From Actinospineispora acaciae DSM 45401 (GTDB lineage: Bacteria; Actinomycetota; Actinomycetes; Mycobacteriales; Pseudonocardiaceae): DNA of 64,000 nt. Below are positions 23,317-34,107 of this stretch, piece by piece. Positions within the stretch are counted from its first letter, which is position 1. The number at the start of each line of letters is the position of its first letter. The stretch covers positions 124,001-188,000 of the forward strand of contig NZ_JIAI01000006.1 in the NCBI RefSeq assembly GCF_000620785.1, read 5' to 3'. A program made the position numbers and the translations under genes. The notes beneath the pieces are model-generated. The model was not told where the DNA came from, searched no databases, and saw nothing but the letters and a program-made list of their open reading frames with translations.

Positions 23317-24200
23317 TCGAAGAAGGTGGTCAGGGTCTCGGAGACTCGGTGCGGTTGTTCTTCGGCCAGGTAGTGGCCGGTGTCGGGGATCTCGATGCCG
23401 TGGAAGTCGGTGGCCGTCTCGGCAAGGCTTGTCAACAGGTCGGTGTGGCCGGGAAAGTGCAGTGCGGCAATGGGAGTCGTGACGGGTGCGTAGGTGGCCA
23501 GGTCCGTGATGTCCTGAGCGAAGGTGCGGTACCAGCCGCCGGCGGCCCGGATCGCTTCGGGACGGGAGTAGGCACGGGCATAGACCTCTCGGTCGAATTC
23601 ACCGATTGCGCCGGGATTGCGGAGATTTCGCGTACAGAGGAAGTCGATGAGATGCCGGGCGCGGCCCGCCAGCAGCTGTTCTGGCAGCAACTCCACCTGG
23701 TTGAACGCGAACCACCAGCGCTGCAGCCGTTCCTTGCCGGGCTCGGGGAGCAGCGTCAGGTCATAGAGGTGCCGATCGGGATGTGGCTCCTCGAGCATTG
23801 CGAGTTTGCGGACCAGTTCCGGATGGTTGGCGGCCAGGCTGAATGCGACCATCGAGCCGATGTCGTGCCCGGCGAGGTTTACCCGGTCGTATCCGAGTTG
23901 GCGGACCAGGGCGGCGATGTCGGCGGCCATCGCCTTCTTGTCGTAACCCGTTGCGGGAGCGGCCGAGCCGCCCATTCCGCGCAGCTCGATCACGATGACG
24001 CGGTAGCGCTCTGCCAGCAGCGGCATGATCTTGCGCGCCTGCCACCACGTCTGCGGCCATCCCGGCAGCAGCACCAGCGGGTACCCGCGGCCACCGGAGA
24101 CGTAGTGCAGGCGGGTGCCGTTGACCACGGCGGTCGCTGCGCGGAAGTCGCCGGGCAGCGAGCGAGCCAGGGCGTCGTCGGAGTACCGGTCCTCGAGCAT
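23313..24200 (-). CDS. alpha/beta hydrolase (epoxide-hydrolase-like)
   Basis: 295 residues. Typical alpha/beta-hydrolase features are visible: oxyanion-loop PGWPQTWWQARK, nucleophile elbow VNLAGHDIGSMVAF with Asp as nucleophile (GHDIGS, as in epoxide hydrolases and dehalogenases), and catalytic His near the C-terminus (DTGHYLAEEQP). The substrate is unknown. The ATG at 24200 abuts one of two matching inverted repeats shared with the divergent CGNR regulator, so expression is probably repressor-controlled. Confidence 0.85.
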   Translation of the reverse strand: MLEDRYSDDALARSLPGDFRAATAVVNGTRLHYVSGGRGYPLVLLPGWPQTWWQARKIMPLLAERYRVIVIELRGMGGSAAPATGYDKKAMAADIAALVRQLGYDRVNLAGHDIGSMVAFSLAANHPELVRKLAMLEEPHPDRHLYDLTLLPEPGKERLQRWWFAFNQVELLPEQLLAGRARHLIDFLCTRNLRNPGAIGEFDREVYARAYSRPEAIRAAGGWYRTFAQDITDLATYAPVTTPIAALHFPGHTDLLTSLAETATDFHGIEIPDTGHYLAEEQPHRVSETLTTFFD

Positions 24201-24244
24201 GAACCGATTTAACTGGTTCAGCTTGGAACCTGTCAAACCGGTTC
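24201..24244. promoter_or_regulatory. paired operators GAACC-N9-GGTTC
   Basis: Two inverted repeats of identical architecture: GAACC 24201-24205 / GGTTC 24215-24219 and GAACC 24226-24230 / GGTTC 24240-24244, each with a 9-nt spacer and centres 25 bp apart. The outer edges touch the hydrolase start codon (24200) and the candidate TTG start of the CGNR gene (24245). A regulator bound here could block both divergent genes. Confidence 0.6.
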
Positions 24245-24802
24245 TTGAGTTACGATCCGGATGTGAGATTCCGGCAAGGCTCGGGGCGGATGTGCCTCGA
24301 CTACCTGCGTACGCTGCGGCACGAGACCGTGGAGGAGCTGTCCGACGCGCAGGCGCTGGCGGCCTGGGTCGAGCAGTTCGGCCCGTTCGACACGGTGCCC
24401 GTGCCACCGGACGACGGCCGCGTCGAGGGGGCTCGGCGGCTGCGGGAGGCGATCCGGACCGTCATCGACTCGGCGCGCCGTGGAGTCCCGTGTCCGGCAT
24501 CGGCGCGGGACATCGTCAACGCCGCCGCGAGGCTGCCTCCGCCGGCCCCCGCCGTCGCCGATGACGGGCGGTTGCGCTGGCGTGCCGACGACCCGATCGC
24601 GGCCACGTTGTCGCTGGTCGCCCGCGATGCCCTGGACCTCACGTTCTCACCGCTGCTCGCCCGGGTTCGGCAGTGCGCCGGAACCGACTGCGGGGCGCTG
24701 TTCGTCGACGCCTCACGCCCGGGGCGCCGGCGCTGGTGCTCGATGAACACGTGCGGGAACCGCGCCAAGAAGGACGCGCTGAAGGCACGGCAACCCGACT
24801 GA
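24245..24802 (+). CDS. CGNR zinc-finger transcriptional regulator
   Basis: 185 residues. The N-terminal ABATE domain has FRQGSGRMCLDYLRTL. The C-terminal CGNR zinc finger has RQCAGTDCGALFVDASR and RWCSMNTCGNRAKKDALK, with four cysteines placed for zinc. The TTG at 24245 gives an almost leaderless gene directly after the second operator; GTG 24263 would begin exactly at the family start (MRFRQGSGR) and is also likely. It is divergent from the hydrolase, which it probably controls together with itself. Confidence 0.8.
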   Translation: MSYDPDVRFRQGSGRMCLDYLRTLRHETVEELSDAQALAAWVEQFGPFDTVPVPPDDGRVEGARRLREAIRTVIDSARRGVPCPASARDIVNAAARLPPPAPAVADDGRLRWRADDPIAATLSLVARDALDLTFSPLLARVRQCAGTDCGALFVDASRPGRRRWCSMNTCGNRAKKDALKARQPD

Positions 24803-24838
24803 GACGGCCGACCTGGAGGCTGGCTGTATTTGCTTGCA

Positions 24839-24848
24839 CGTATATACG
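24839..24848. promoter_or_regulatory. palindrome upstream of the ArsR gene
   Basis: CGTATATACG is a perfect 10-bp palindrome 21 nt upstream of the chosen ArsR start, in an A/T-rich pocket of an otherwise GC-rich region. It may be the autoregulatory operator of the ArsR/SRPBCC pair. Confidence 0.4.
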
Positions 24849-24869
24849 CTCGATGTGATACTAAACGGC

Positions 24870-25193
24870 ATGGACGTGTTCGAGGCCGTTGCGGAGCCGA
24901 GCCGGCGGGCGCTGTTGGACGAGCTGTCCGGCGGCGAGCGGTCCGCCGGTGAGCTGGTCGCGCTGCTTCCCCATCTGACGCAGCCGGCGGTGTCGCGGCA
25001 CCTGCGGGTGCTGCGCGAGGTCGGGCTGGTCGAGGTGCGGCCGGACGCGCAGCGGCGGATCTACGCGCTGCGCGCCGACGGGCTGGTCGAGATCGACAGG
25101 TGGATCGGCCGCTACCGCCGGTACTGGGCCGACCACCTCGACGCCCTCGAACGCCACCTGGCCAGAACCCACGACACCAAGGACGAGACATGA
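24870..25193 (+). CDS. ArsR-family regulator
   Basis: 107 residues with the ArsR winged helix: FEAVAEPSRRALLDELSGGERSAGELVALL and TQPAVSRHLRVLREVGLVEV. No metal-binding CxC motif is seen, so it belongs to the non-metal branch usually linked to SRPBCC proteins. ATG 24870 was chosen over the in-frame upstream TTG at 24834. The stop overlaps the ATG of the SRPBCC gene (ATGA). Confidence 0.88.
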   Translation: MDVFEAVAEPSRRALLDELSGGERSAGELVALLPHLTQPAVSRHLRVLREVGLVEVRPDAQRRIYALRADGLVEIDRWIGRYRRYWADHLDALERHLARTHDTKDET

Positions 25194-25696
25194 GCGAGCG
25201 CACCGGCACCCTGACCATCGACGGCGACAAGGCCACGATGACCTTCGTGCGGCACCTGCCGTACCCGATCGACGCGGTCTGGGCGGCGATCACGGACCCG
25301 GAGTCGCGAAAGGACTGGTTCGGCCCGACGACCATCGATCCTCGGGTCGGCGGCGAGATCGAGATGGTCGCCACCGAGCCGCCGGCACCGCCCGAGCGCA
25401 AGCGGATGACCGGGCGGATCCTGGTCTGGGACCCGCCGAAGGTGTTCGAGCACGAGTGGAACCAGGCGATCCTCAAGCACGGCGGGACGGTGCGCTACGA
25501 GCTCGCCGAGGAGGACGGCGGAACGGCGCTCACCTTCACCCACCGGGGCATCGACACCGGCTCCGCCCACGGCTTCATCCCGGGCACGCACGCGTTCTTC
25601 GACCGGATGGAGGCGCACCTGGCCGGCCGGCCGATCCCGAACTGGCAGGCCCGCTACGACGAGGTCGCGCCGAACTACCCGTCCTGGCGGGAGTTC

Positions 25697-25717
<21 letters not shown>
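25190..25717 (+). CDS. SRPBCC (AHSA1/START-like) protein
   Basis: 175 residues. It has the helix-grip fold pattern of the AHSA1/START-like family: FVRHLPYPIDAVWAAITDPESRKDW, GGEIEMV, GRILVWDPPKVFEHEW and the C-terminal helix AFFDRMEAHLAG. The family binds hydrophobic ligands. It is translationally coupled to the ArsR gene (ATGA overlap), a very common pair in actinobacteria. The 3' end overlaps the end of glgX by 21 nt. Confidence 0.85.
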
Positions 25718-27754
<2,037 letters not shown>

Positions 27755-27771
27755 CGGTAAGGATAGGGCCC

Positions 27772-28596
27772 GTGGGCGAGAGCGGCGAGCGAACCGATGT
27801 GACACCGGATCTGACGGACCTCGTCATCCGGATGGACGACGTGTCCGTGCGGCGGGGCCCGGCCACGCTGGTGCGGGACCTGGACTGGTCGGTGGAGCTG
27901 GACGAGCGATGGGTGGTGCTCGGGCCGAACGGTGCCGGCAAGACCACGTTGCTGCGCATGGCGGCCGCCGAGCTGCATCCGAGCGCGGGCGCGGTGCACC
28001 TGCTCGGCGAGCGGCTCGGCCGGGTGGACGTGTTCGAGCTGCGGCCCCGGATCGGGTTCTGCTCGTCCGCCCTGAACGGCCGGGTGCCCGGCGACGAGAT
28101 CGTGCGCGACGTGGTGGTCAGCGCCGGGTACGCGCTGCTGGGCAGGTGGCGCGAGCAGTACGACTCCCTCGACCTGGCCCGCGCGGACAAGCTGATCGAC
28201 GCGATGGGGATGTGGCCGCTGGTCAGCCGCCCGTTCGGCACCCTGTCCGAGGGCGAGCGCAAGCGGACGCTCATCGCCCGCGCGCTGATGGCCGACCCGG
28301 AGCTGCTGCTGCTCGACGAGCCGGCGGCCGGGCTCGACCTGGGCGGCCGGGAAGACCTGGTCGGGCGGCTGTCCGAACTGGCGCTGGACGACACGGCGCC
28401 GGCCAGCGTGCTGGTCACCCACCACGTGGAGGAGATCCCGCCCGGGTACACCCACGCCCTGCTCCTGCGTTCCGGGGGTGTCGTCGCGCAGGGCCTGCTC
28501 GCGGACGTGATCACCGACGAGAACCTGACCCGCACCTTCGGCCTGCCGCTGCGGGTGCGCCACGAGGACGGGCGGTACAGCGCGCGCCGAGGGTAG
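27772..28596 (+). CDS. ABC transporter ATP-binding protein
   Basis: 274 residues. Walker A is GPNGAGKTTLL, the signature is LSEGERKRTLIARAL (LSxGE), Walker B is ELLLLDEPAAGLDL and the switch His is in LVTHHVEEIP. The N-terminus WSVELDERWVVLGPNG and this order match stand-alone cytoplasmic ATPases of the ModF/YfbB kind. No permease gene is adjacent. The start is uncertain: GTG 27772 (AGGG just upstream) or GTG 27799. It is followed by a palindromic repeat. Confidence 0.85.
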   Translation: MGESGERTDVTPDLTDLVIRMDDVSVRRGPATLVRDLDWSVELDERWVVLGPNGAGKTTLLRMAAAELHPSAGAVHLLGERLGRVDVFELRPRIGFCSSALNGRVPGDEIVRDVVVSAGYALLGRWREQYDSLDLARADKLIDAMGMWPLVSRPFGTLSEGERKRTLIARALMADPELLLLDEPAAGLDLGGREDLVGRLSELALDDTAPASVLVTHHVEEIPPGYTHALLLRSGGVVAQGLLADVITDENLTRTFGLPLRVRHEDGRYSARRG

Positions 28597-28613
28597 GGTG
28601 CGCGCTGACGCAC

Positions 28614-28657
28614 CCGTGAGTGGCTAGAGGTGCTATGGCGCCTCTAGCCACTCACGG
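28614..28657. repeat. palindromic hairpin repeat, copy 1
   Basis: Perfect 17-bp arms (CCGTGAGTGGCTAGAGG and its reverse complement) around TGCTATGGCG. It lies between the ABC ATPase stop and the enoyl-CoA hydratase, whose GTG is only 24 nt downstream. It is one of five copies that share the outer CCGTGAGTGG/CCACTCACGG. Confidence 0.9.
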
Positions 28658-28680
28658 CTATGTGAGGAGGCACGGCAGGC

Positions 28681-29460
28681 GTGGGTGAGTTCGTACGGCT
28701 CGAGGTGGACGGCGCGATCGGCACCATCCGGTTGGACAGGCCGCCGATGAACGCGCTGAACAAGCAGGTCCAGGAGGAGATCCGGGCCGCGGCGACCGAG
28801 GCGGCCGAGCGCGCCGACGTGCGGGCCGTGATCGTCTACGGCGGCCAGAAGGTGTTCGCGGCCGGCGCGGACATCAAGGAGATGGCGGACATGTCCTATG
28901 TGGACATGGCCGCCAGGGCGCGGGCGTTGTCGAGCTCGCTGAGCGCCGTGGCGGAGATCCCGAAGCCGACGGTGGCCGCGATCACGGGCTATGCCCTGGG
29001 CGGCGGGTACGAGCTCGCGCTGTGCTGCGACCGGCGGGTGGCCGGGGACAACGTGAAGGTCGGCCAGCCGGAGATCCTGCTCGGCATCATCCCCGGCGCG
29101 GGCGGCACTCAGAGACTCGCGCGGCTGGTCGGGCCGGCGCGGGCCAAGGACGTCATCTACACCGGGCGGTTCGTCGACGCCGAGGAGGCGCTGGCCATCG
29201 GCATGGTCGACGAGGTGGTCGCCCCCGACGACGTGTACACGGCGGCGCGGGCCTGGGCCGGGCGGTTCGCGAGTGGACCGGCGCAGGCGCTGGCGGCGGC
29301 CAAGAAGGCCATCGACGGCGGCCTGGACGGCGACCTGCGCTCCGGGCTGAACCTGGAGAGCGAGCTGTTCGCCGCGCTGTTCGCCACCGAGGACCAGACG
29401 ATCGGCATGGAGTCGTTCGTGGCCAACGGCCCGGGCAAGGCCCAGTTCGTGGGGCGTTGA
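28681..29460 (+). CDS. enoyl-CoA hydratase
   Basis: 259 residues, crotonase fold. The oxyanion-hole segment is KVFAAGADIKEMADMSY. Both catalytic glutamates are present: GGGYELALCCDRR and GQPEILLGIIPGAGGTQRL. It hydrates 2-enoyl-CoA to 3-hydroxyacyl-CoA in fatty acid oxidation. GTG 28681 has GAGGAGG upstream. The downstream methyltransferase begins 3 nt after the stop, so they are cotranscribed. Confidence 0.92.
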   Translation: MGEFVRLEVDGAIGTIRLDRPPMNALNKQVQEEIRAAATEAAERADVRAVIVYGGQKVFAAGADIKEMADMSYVDMAARARALSSSLSAVAEIPKPTVAAITGYALGGGYELALCCDRRVAGDNVKVGQPEILLGIIPGAGGTQRLARLVGPARAKDVIYTGRFVDAEEALAIGMVDEVVAPDDVYTAARAWAGRFASGPAQALAAAKKAIDGGLDGDLRSGLNLESELFAALFATEDQTIGMESFVANGPGKAQFVGR

Positions 29461-29463
29461 CCG

Positions 29464-30420
29464 ATGTCAGCTGACCCGGCGCCGAACCCGCACGCCAGCG
29501 CCGAGCAGGTGGAGGCCGCGCGCAGCGACCCGAAGCTGGCCAACGTGCTCTACCACGACTGGGAGGCCGGCTCGTACGACGAGAAGTGGTCGATCTCCTA
29601 CGACGAGCGCTGCATCGACTACGCCACCGGGCGCTTCGAGCTGATCGCCGGCCGGCGCGGGTGGCCGTACGAGCACGCCCTGGAGCTGGGCTGCGGCACC
29701 GGGTTCTTCCTGCTCAACCTCATGCAGGGCGGGGTGGCCACGCGCGGCTCGGTGACCGACCTGTCGCCGGGCATGGTCCAGGTGGCGCTGCGCAACGCGG
29801 CGGGGCTCGGGCTCGATGTGGACGGCAAGGTGGCCGACGCGGAGCGGATCCCGTACGAGGACGACACGTTCGACCTGGTCGTCGGGCATGCCGTGCTGCA
29901 CCACATCCCGGACGTGCCGGCCGCGCTGCGCGAGGTGCTGCGCGTGCTGCGACCGGGCGGGCGGTTCGTGTTCGCCGGCGAGCCGACCCGGATCGGCGAC
30001 ACCTACGCCCGCAAGCTCGGCCACCTGACCTGGCTGGCCACCACGAACCTGACCCGTCTCGGCCCGCTGCGGGAGTGGCGGCGTTCGCAGTCCGAGCTGG
30101 ACGAGTCGTCCCGGGCGGCGGCGCTGGAGGCAGTCGTGGACATCCACACCTTCGACCCGGACGAGCTGGCGGCGATGGCCCGCTCGGCCGGCGCCCCGGA
30201 CGCGCGGGTGGCCACCGAGGAGCTGACCGCCGCGCTGTTCGGCTGGCCGGTGCGGACGTTCGAGGCGGCGGTGCCGCCCGGCAAGCTCGGGATGGGCTGG
30301 GCGATGTTCGCCTGGCGCACCTGGGAGCGGCTGTCCGCGTTGGACGCGGGGCTGCTGCGTCGCGTGGTGCCTCAGAAGTTCTTCTACAACGCACTGGTCA
30401 CGGGCACCAAGCCGATGTGA
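29464..30420 (+). CDS. class I SAM-dependent methyltransferase
   Basis: 318 residues. It has motif I ALELGCGTGFFLLNLM, the acidic loop in VTDLSPGMVQVAL, motif II DDTFDLVVGHAVLHHIPD and motif III LRVLRPGGRFVFAGEP. The C-terminal half (about 130 residues) is unique and includes MGWAMFAWRTWERLSA. The substrate is unknown. It overlaps no gene and is coupled to the enoyl-CoA hydratase by a 3-nt gap. Confidence 0.85.
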   Translation: MSADPAPNPHASAEQVEAARSDPKLANVLYHDWEAGSYDEKWSISYDERCIDYATGRFELIAGRRGWPYEHALELGCGTGFFLLNLMQGGVATRGSVTDLSPGMVQVALRNAAGLGLDVDGKVADAERIPYEDDTFDLVVGHAVLHHIPDVPAALREVLRVLRPGGRFVFAGEPTRIGDTYARKLGHLTWLATTNLTRLGPLREWRRSQSELDESSRAAALEAVVDIHTFDPDELAAMARSAGAPDARVATEELTAALFGWPVRTFEAAVPPGKLGMGWAMFAWRTWERLSALDAGLLRRVVPQKFFYNALVTGTKPM

Positions 30421-30587
30421 TGTCATGTGAGGTGGCGGGGCGGTGGTGGATGGAAAGAGTCCGGTCGGGTGTACCGGGGCCCTTTCCGGGGGCGCGCGCG
30501 TCCCCGAGATGGAACCATTACGCACGACCGACGGACCACGTCTGCCGCCGAGCGGGTGACTCGGATCTTGGAAAGGGACTCCTCCGG

Positions 30588-31256
30588 ATGAGCGCCACCT
30601 ACGACGACCCGAGCTCGATCACAGTCGTCGTCGTCGACGATCACCCGATCTGGCGCGAGGGCGTGGCGCGCGACCTGACGGCGCGCGGGTTCTCGGTGGT
30701 GGCCACGGTGGCGGACTCGTCGTTCACCGCCAGGATCGCGGCGGCCACCCAGCCGAAGGTGGTCGTGATGGACCTCGACCTGGACGAGCTGTCCGCCGTG
30801 GAGGCGGTCCGGACCATCGCGAACACCATGCCGGAGACCCGGGTGCTGGTGCTCTCCGAGCGCGCCGGGCACCGCGACGTGCTGGACGCGGTCAAGGCCG
30901 GCGCGGCCGGGTACCTGGTCAAGTCCGCCAGCGCGACCGAGCTGATGGACGCGGTGCAGCGCACGGCCGCCGGTGACGCGGTGTTCACCGCCGGCCTGGC
31001 CGACCTGGTGCTCGGCGAGTACCAGCGGCTGGCCGCCGAGCCGGAGCCGCAGGCCTCGGTGCCCCGGCTGTCCGGGCGGGAGACCCAGGTGCTCAAGCTG
31101 GTCGCCACCGGCCTGACCGCCCGCCAGATCGCCACCAAGCTGACCCTCTCGCCGCGCACCGTGGAGAACCACATCCAGAACACGCTGCGCAAGCTGCACC
31201 TGCACAATCGCGTCGAGCTGGTCCGCTACGCGATCACCCAGGGCCTCACCGAATAG
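30588..31256 (+). CDS. NarL/LuxR-family response regulator 1
   Basis: 222 residues. Receiver domain (residues about 10-125): acidic pair VVVDDHPIW, phosphoacceptor Asp in KVVVMDLDL, Thr/Ser in VLVLSERAG and Lys in AGYLVKSAS. A GerE-type HTH (about residues 155-220) has LSGRETQVLKLVATGLTARQIATKL and TVENHIQNTLRKL. The ATG has GGAAAGGGA upstream. It is immediately followed by a histidine kinase and a second regulator that resembles it closely. Confidence 0.93.
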   Translation: MSATYDDPSSITVVVVDDHPIWREGVARDLTARGFSVVATVADSSFTARIAAATQPKVVVMDLDLDELSAVEAVRTIANTMPETRVLVLSERAGHRDVLDAVKAGAAGYLVKSASATELMDAVQRTAAGDAVFTAGLADLVLGEYQRLAAEPEPQASVPRLSGRETQVLKLVATGLTARQIATKLTLSPRTVENHIQNTLRKLHLHNRVELVRYAITQGLTE

Positions 31257-32372
31257 GTGTCCGAGCGAGCGCTCGACCCGCTGTGGCGCGGGCTGGTCGG
31301 CTACCGGCTGATCGCGCTGGCCTACGCGGGGGCGCTGGCCGTCATCGATCTCGCGGGTTACCGGTCGGCGGCCGGCGCGCTGGCCGTGCTGGCGGCGATG
31401 GTGGCCTGGACGGGGCTGAGCGGCGTCGGCTATTTGCGGTTCGCGTCGGCCCGGCGGTTGTTGGTGGCTCTGGACGTGGTGGTCACGCTGGGCGCCGTGC
31501 TGAGCGTGCCGCTGGTGGACACCGCGGAGCGGATCTCGCACGGCGCCCTGCTGCCCGGGGTGTGGGTGAGCGGGGCGGTGGTGGCGGTGGCGCTCGCCTT
31601 CGGCCCACTGCCCGGGGTGCTGGCCGCGCTGCTGGTGCAGGGCGTGGTGGTGCTGGTGCGCGGCTACCTCGGCCCGACCGAGATCACCGACCTGCTGCTG
31701 ATGGTGGCCGCCTCGGTGGCCGTCGGGTACGCGGCGGGGGTGCTGCGGCGGTCGGTGGAGCGGCTGCGGCAGGCCACCGAGCTGCGCGCGGCGATGGTGG
31801 AGCGCGAGCGGCTGGGGCGCGACATCCACGACGGGGTCCTGCAGGTGCTCGCCCAGGTGCGCCGGCGCGGCGCCGAGCTGGGCGGGGCGGCCGGCGAGCT
31901 GGGGGTGCTGGCCGGCGAGCAGGAGGTCGCGCTGCGCACGCTGGTCACCACGGGGCCGCCCGCCGCGCAGCCGCTGGGCCAGCTCGACCTGGCCGCCCGG
32001 CTGTCCGCGCTGGCCACCGCCTCGGTGACGGTGTCGGTGCCCGGCGAGCCGGTGCCGCTGCCCGCGCACGCCGGCAACGAGACGCTGGCCGCCGTGCGCG
32101 CCGCGCTGGACAACGTGCGCGCGCACGTCGGGCCCGACGCGCCGGCCTGGATACTCCTGGAGGACCTGGGGGAGCGGGTGGTGGTGAGCGTGCGCGACGA
32201 TGGCCCCGGCATCCCGGACGGGCGGCTGGACGAGGCGCGGACGCAGGGACGGATGGGCGTGGCGCGCAGCATCCGGGGGCGCATCGAGGACGTCGGCGGC
32301 GCCGCGGCGTGCGTCACCGGCGCCGGCCTGGGCTGCGAGTGGACGTTCGACATACCGAGGGGCTCGACGTGA
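31257..32372 (+). CDS. sensor histidine kinase (MacS-like)
   Basis: 371 residues. Five or six hydrophobic segments (residues about 15-160) form a membrane sensor domain. A HisKA_3-like dimerisation region follows with ERLGRDIHDGVLQVLAQV, in which H is the phosphoacceptor. The HATPase has the N box in LDNVRAHV and the G box in VVSVRDDGPGIPDG, with GRMGVARSIRGRIEDVGG. The GTG starts directly after the first regulator's stop, and the stop overlaps the second regulator's GTG. Confidence 0.9.
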   Translation: MSERALDPLWRGLVGYRLIALAYAGALAVIDLAGYRSAAGALAVLAAMVAWTGLSGVGYLRFASARRLLVALDVVVTLGAVLSVPLVDTAERISHGALLPGVWVSGAVVAVALAFGPLPGVLAALLVQGVVVLVRGYLGPTEITDLLLMVAASVAVGYAAGVLRRSVERLRQATELRAAMVERERLGRDIHDGVLQVLAQVRRRGAELGGAAGELGVLAGEQEVALRTLVTTGPPAAQPLGQLDLAARLSALATASVTVSVPGEPVPLPAHAGNETLAAVRAALDNVRAHVGPDAPAWILLEDLGERVVVSVRDDGPGIPDGRLDEARTQGRMGVARSIRGRIEDVGGAAACVTGAGLGCEWTFDIPRGST

Positions 32373-33031
32373 CCGACATGACGGACGCTGTCGAGATCAG
32401 CGTGATGATCGTCGACGACCACCCGATGTGGCGCGACGGGGTGGCCCGCGACCTGGCCGGCCGGGGGTTCGCCGTGGTGGCCACCGCACCCGACGCGCCC
32501 GCCGCCGTGCGCATCGCCACCGCCACCCGCCCGCGCGTGGTGCTGATGGACCTCAACCTGGGCGACACCTCCGGGGTGGCCGCGATCGCCGGCATCCTCT
32601 CCGCGTTGCCCGAGACCCGGGTGCTGGTGCTCTCGGCCAGCGGCGAGCACCGCGACGTGCTGGAGGCGGTGAAGGCCGGCGCGAGCGGCTACCTGGTCAA
32701 GTCGGCCAGCGCCGCCGAGCTGGAGGACGCGGTGCGCCGGACCGCCGCCGGCGCCGCCGTCTTCACCCCCGGCCTGGCCGGGCTCGTGCTCGGCGAGTTC
32801 CGCTCGGCCGACCGGCGCGGCGACGGCGCGCCCAAGCTGACCGACCGGGAGACCGACGTGCTGCGCCTGGTCGCCAAGGGAATGACCGCCCGCCAGATCG
32901 CGGCCCGCCTGGTCCTCTCGCACCGAACCGTGGAGAGCCACGTCCAGAGCACCCTGCGCAAGCTCCAGCTGCACAACCGCGTCGAGCTGACCCGCTACGC
33001 CATCGAACGCGGCCTCGCCGACCCGGAGTGA
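32369..33031 (+). CDS. NarL/LuxR-family response regulator 2
   Basis: 220 residues, colinear with the first regulator: MIVDDHPMWRDGVARDLAGRGF versus VVVDDHPIWREGVARDLTARGF. The phosphoacceptor Asp is in VVLMDLNLGD, Lys in SGYLVKSAS and the GerE HTH in DRETDVLRLVAKGMTARQIAARL. The GTG overlaps the kinase stop (GTGA). Duplicate of regulator 1 with a different recognition-helix context (HRTVESHVQS versus PRTVENHIQN). Confidence 0.92.
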   Translation: MTDMTDAVEISVMIVDDHPMWRDGVARDLAGRGFAVVATAPDAPAAVRIATATRPRVVLMDLNLGDTSGVAAIAGILSALPETRVLVLSASGEHRDVLEAVKAGASGYLVKSASAAELEDAVRRTAAGAAVFTPGLAGLVLGEFRSADRRGDGAPKLTDRETDVLRLVAKGMTARQIAARLVLSHRTVESHVQSTLRKLQLHNRVELTRYAIERGLADPE

Positions 33032-33058
33032 CCGCCGCACCGGTTGGGGCCGCCGGTG

Positions 33059-34039
33059 TCAGGGCACGGCGGTGACGTACTTGCCGGCGCCCCGGCCGTC
33101 GGCCAGCAGCTGGTGGGTGGCGGCGACCCGCTCCAGCCCGCCCACCTCGGTGACGGCGAGGTCCAGCGTGCGGTCGGCGAGCAGGTCGAGCACCCGGCGC
33201 AGCGCCGAGGCGGCTCGGTGCGGCGCGGCGGCCGCCAGCCCGCTCATGCTGAACCCGGCCAGCGCCACGTTGCCGCCGATCAGTCGGCCGAGCGGGGGGA
33301 GCGGGGCGGGCCTGCCGCCGCCGGGGTTGCCGAACAGCGCGATCCGGGCGCCGGGCGCGGCCACCTCGAGGTCGACGTCGATCATGCTGGTGCCGGAAGG
33401 GTCGAGGATGACGTCCACCGCGCCCACCGCCGACCGGACCGCCGCCACCAGGTGCTCGTCGCGCACCAGGGCGACGTCCCAGCCGGCCGCCGCGGCGTCG
33501 TCCAGCTTCGAGGCCAGTCCCACCGTGCCGACGCGCACCCCGCCGCCGAGCACCGGCACCAACTGGGCGACGGCCCCGCCGACCCCGCCGCTCGCCGAGT
33601 GCATCAGGACCTTCTCACCGGGCTGCAGCCGGGTGACGTCGGTGAGCAGCAGCAGCGCGGTGCACAGCATGAGTGGCGCCGCCGCGGCCACGGCGGTCGA
33701 CACTCCCGCCGGCAGCGGCGCGACCAACCGGGCGTCCGCCACCGCGACCTCGGCCAGCCCCCCGCCCCGGGTGAACCCCGCCACCGGCTGCCCGACCGCC
33801 AACCCGTCCACGCCGGCCCCCAGCTCGCGCACGGTGCCGGCCACCTCCAGGCCCGGCCGGTACGGCCACTCGGCGGCGTAACCCGGATCGCCCCGGCGGG
33901 CCATCACGTCGATGAAGTTGAGGCCGGCATGCCCGACGTCGATGCTGACCTGCCCCTCGCCCGGCCGGGGGTCCGGCACCTCACGCACCTCGGTGCGCTC
34001 CGGCCCCTGGTGGGGCTCGGTCATCACGACGGCTCGCAT
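33059..34039 (-). CDS. zinc-type alcohol dehydrogenase / quinone oxidoreductase
   Basis: 326 residues, MDR superfamily. The N-terminal GroES-like part is RPGEGQVSIDVGHAGLNFIDVMARRG. The NAD(P)-binding motif is SASGGVGGAVAQLV. No zinc-binding cysteines are visible, so it is of the quinone-oxidoreductase type. I chose ATG 34039 (MRAVVMTE); in-frame extension to 34192 is out of family. It is divergent from a small ORF and convergent with response regulator 2. Confidence 0.88.
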   Translation of the reverse strand: MRAVVMTEPHQGPERTEVREVPDPRPGEGQVSIDVGHAGLNFIDVMARRGDPGYAAEWPYRPGLEVAGTVRELGAGVDGLAVGQPVAGFTRGGGLAEVAVADARLVAPLPAGVSTAVAAAAPLMLCTALLLLTDVTRLQPGEKVLMHSASGGVGGAVAQLVPVLGGGVRVGTVGLASKLDDAAAAGWDVALVRDEHLVAAVRSAVGAVDVILDPSGTSMIDVDLEVAAPGARIALFGNPGGGRPAPLPPLGRLIGGNVALAGFSMSGLAAAAPHRAASALRRVLDLLADRTLDLAVTEVGGLERVAATHQLLADGRGAGKYVTAVP

Positions 34040-34107
34040 GCCGGCCAGCGTCGCACAACCGGCACGGGTACCTGTGACCGGAGTCTCCCGGTAAGCTGGT
34101 GACCAGC

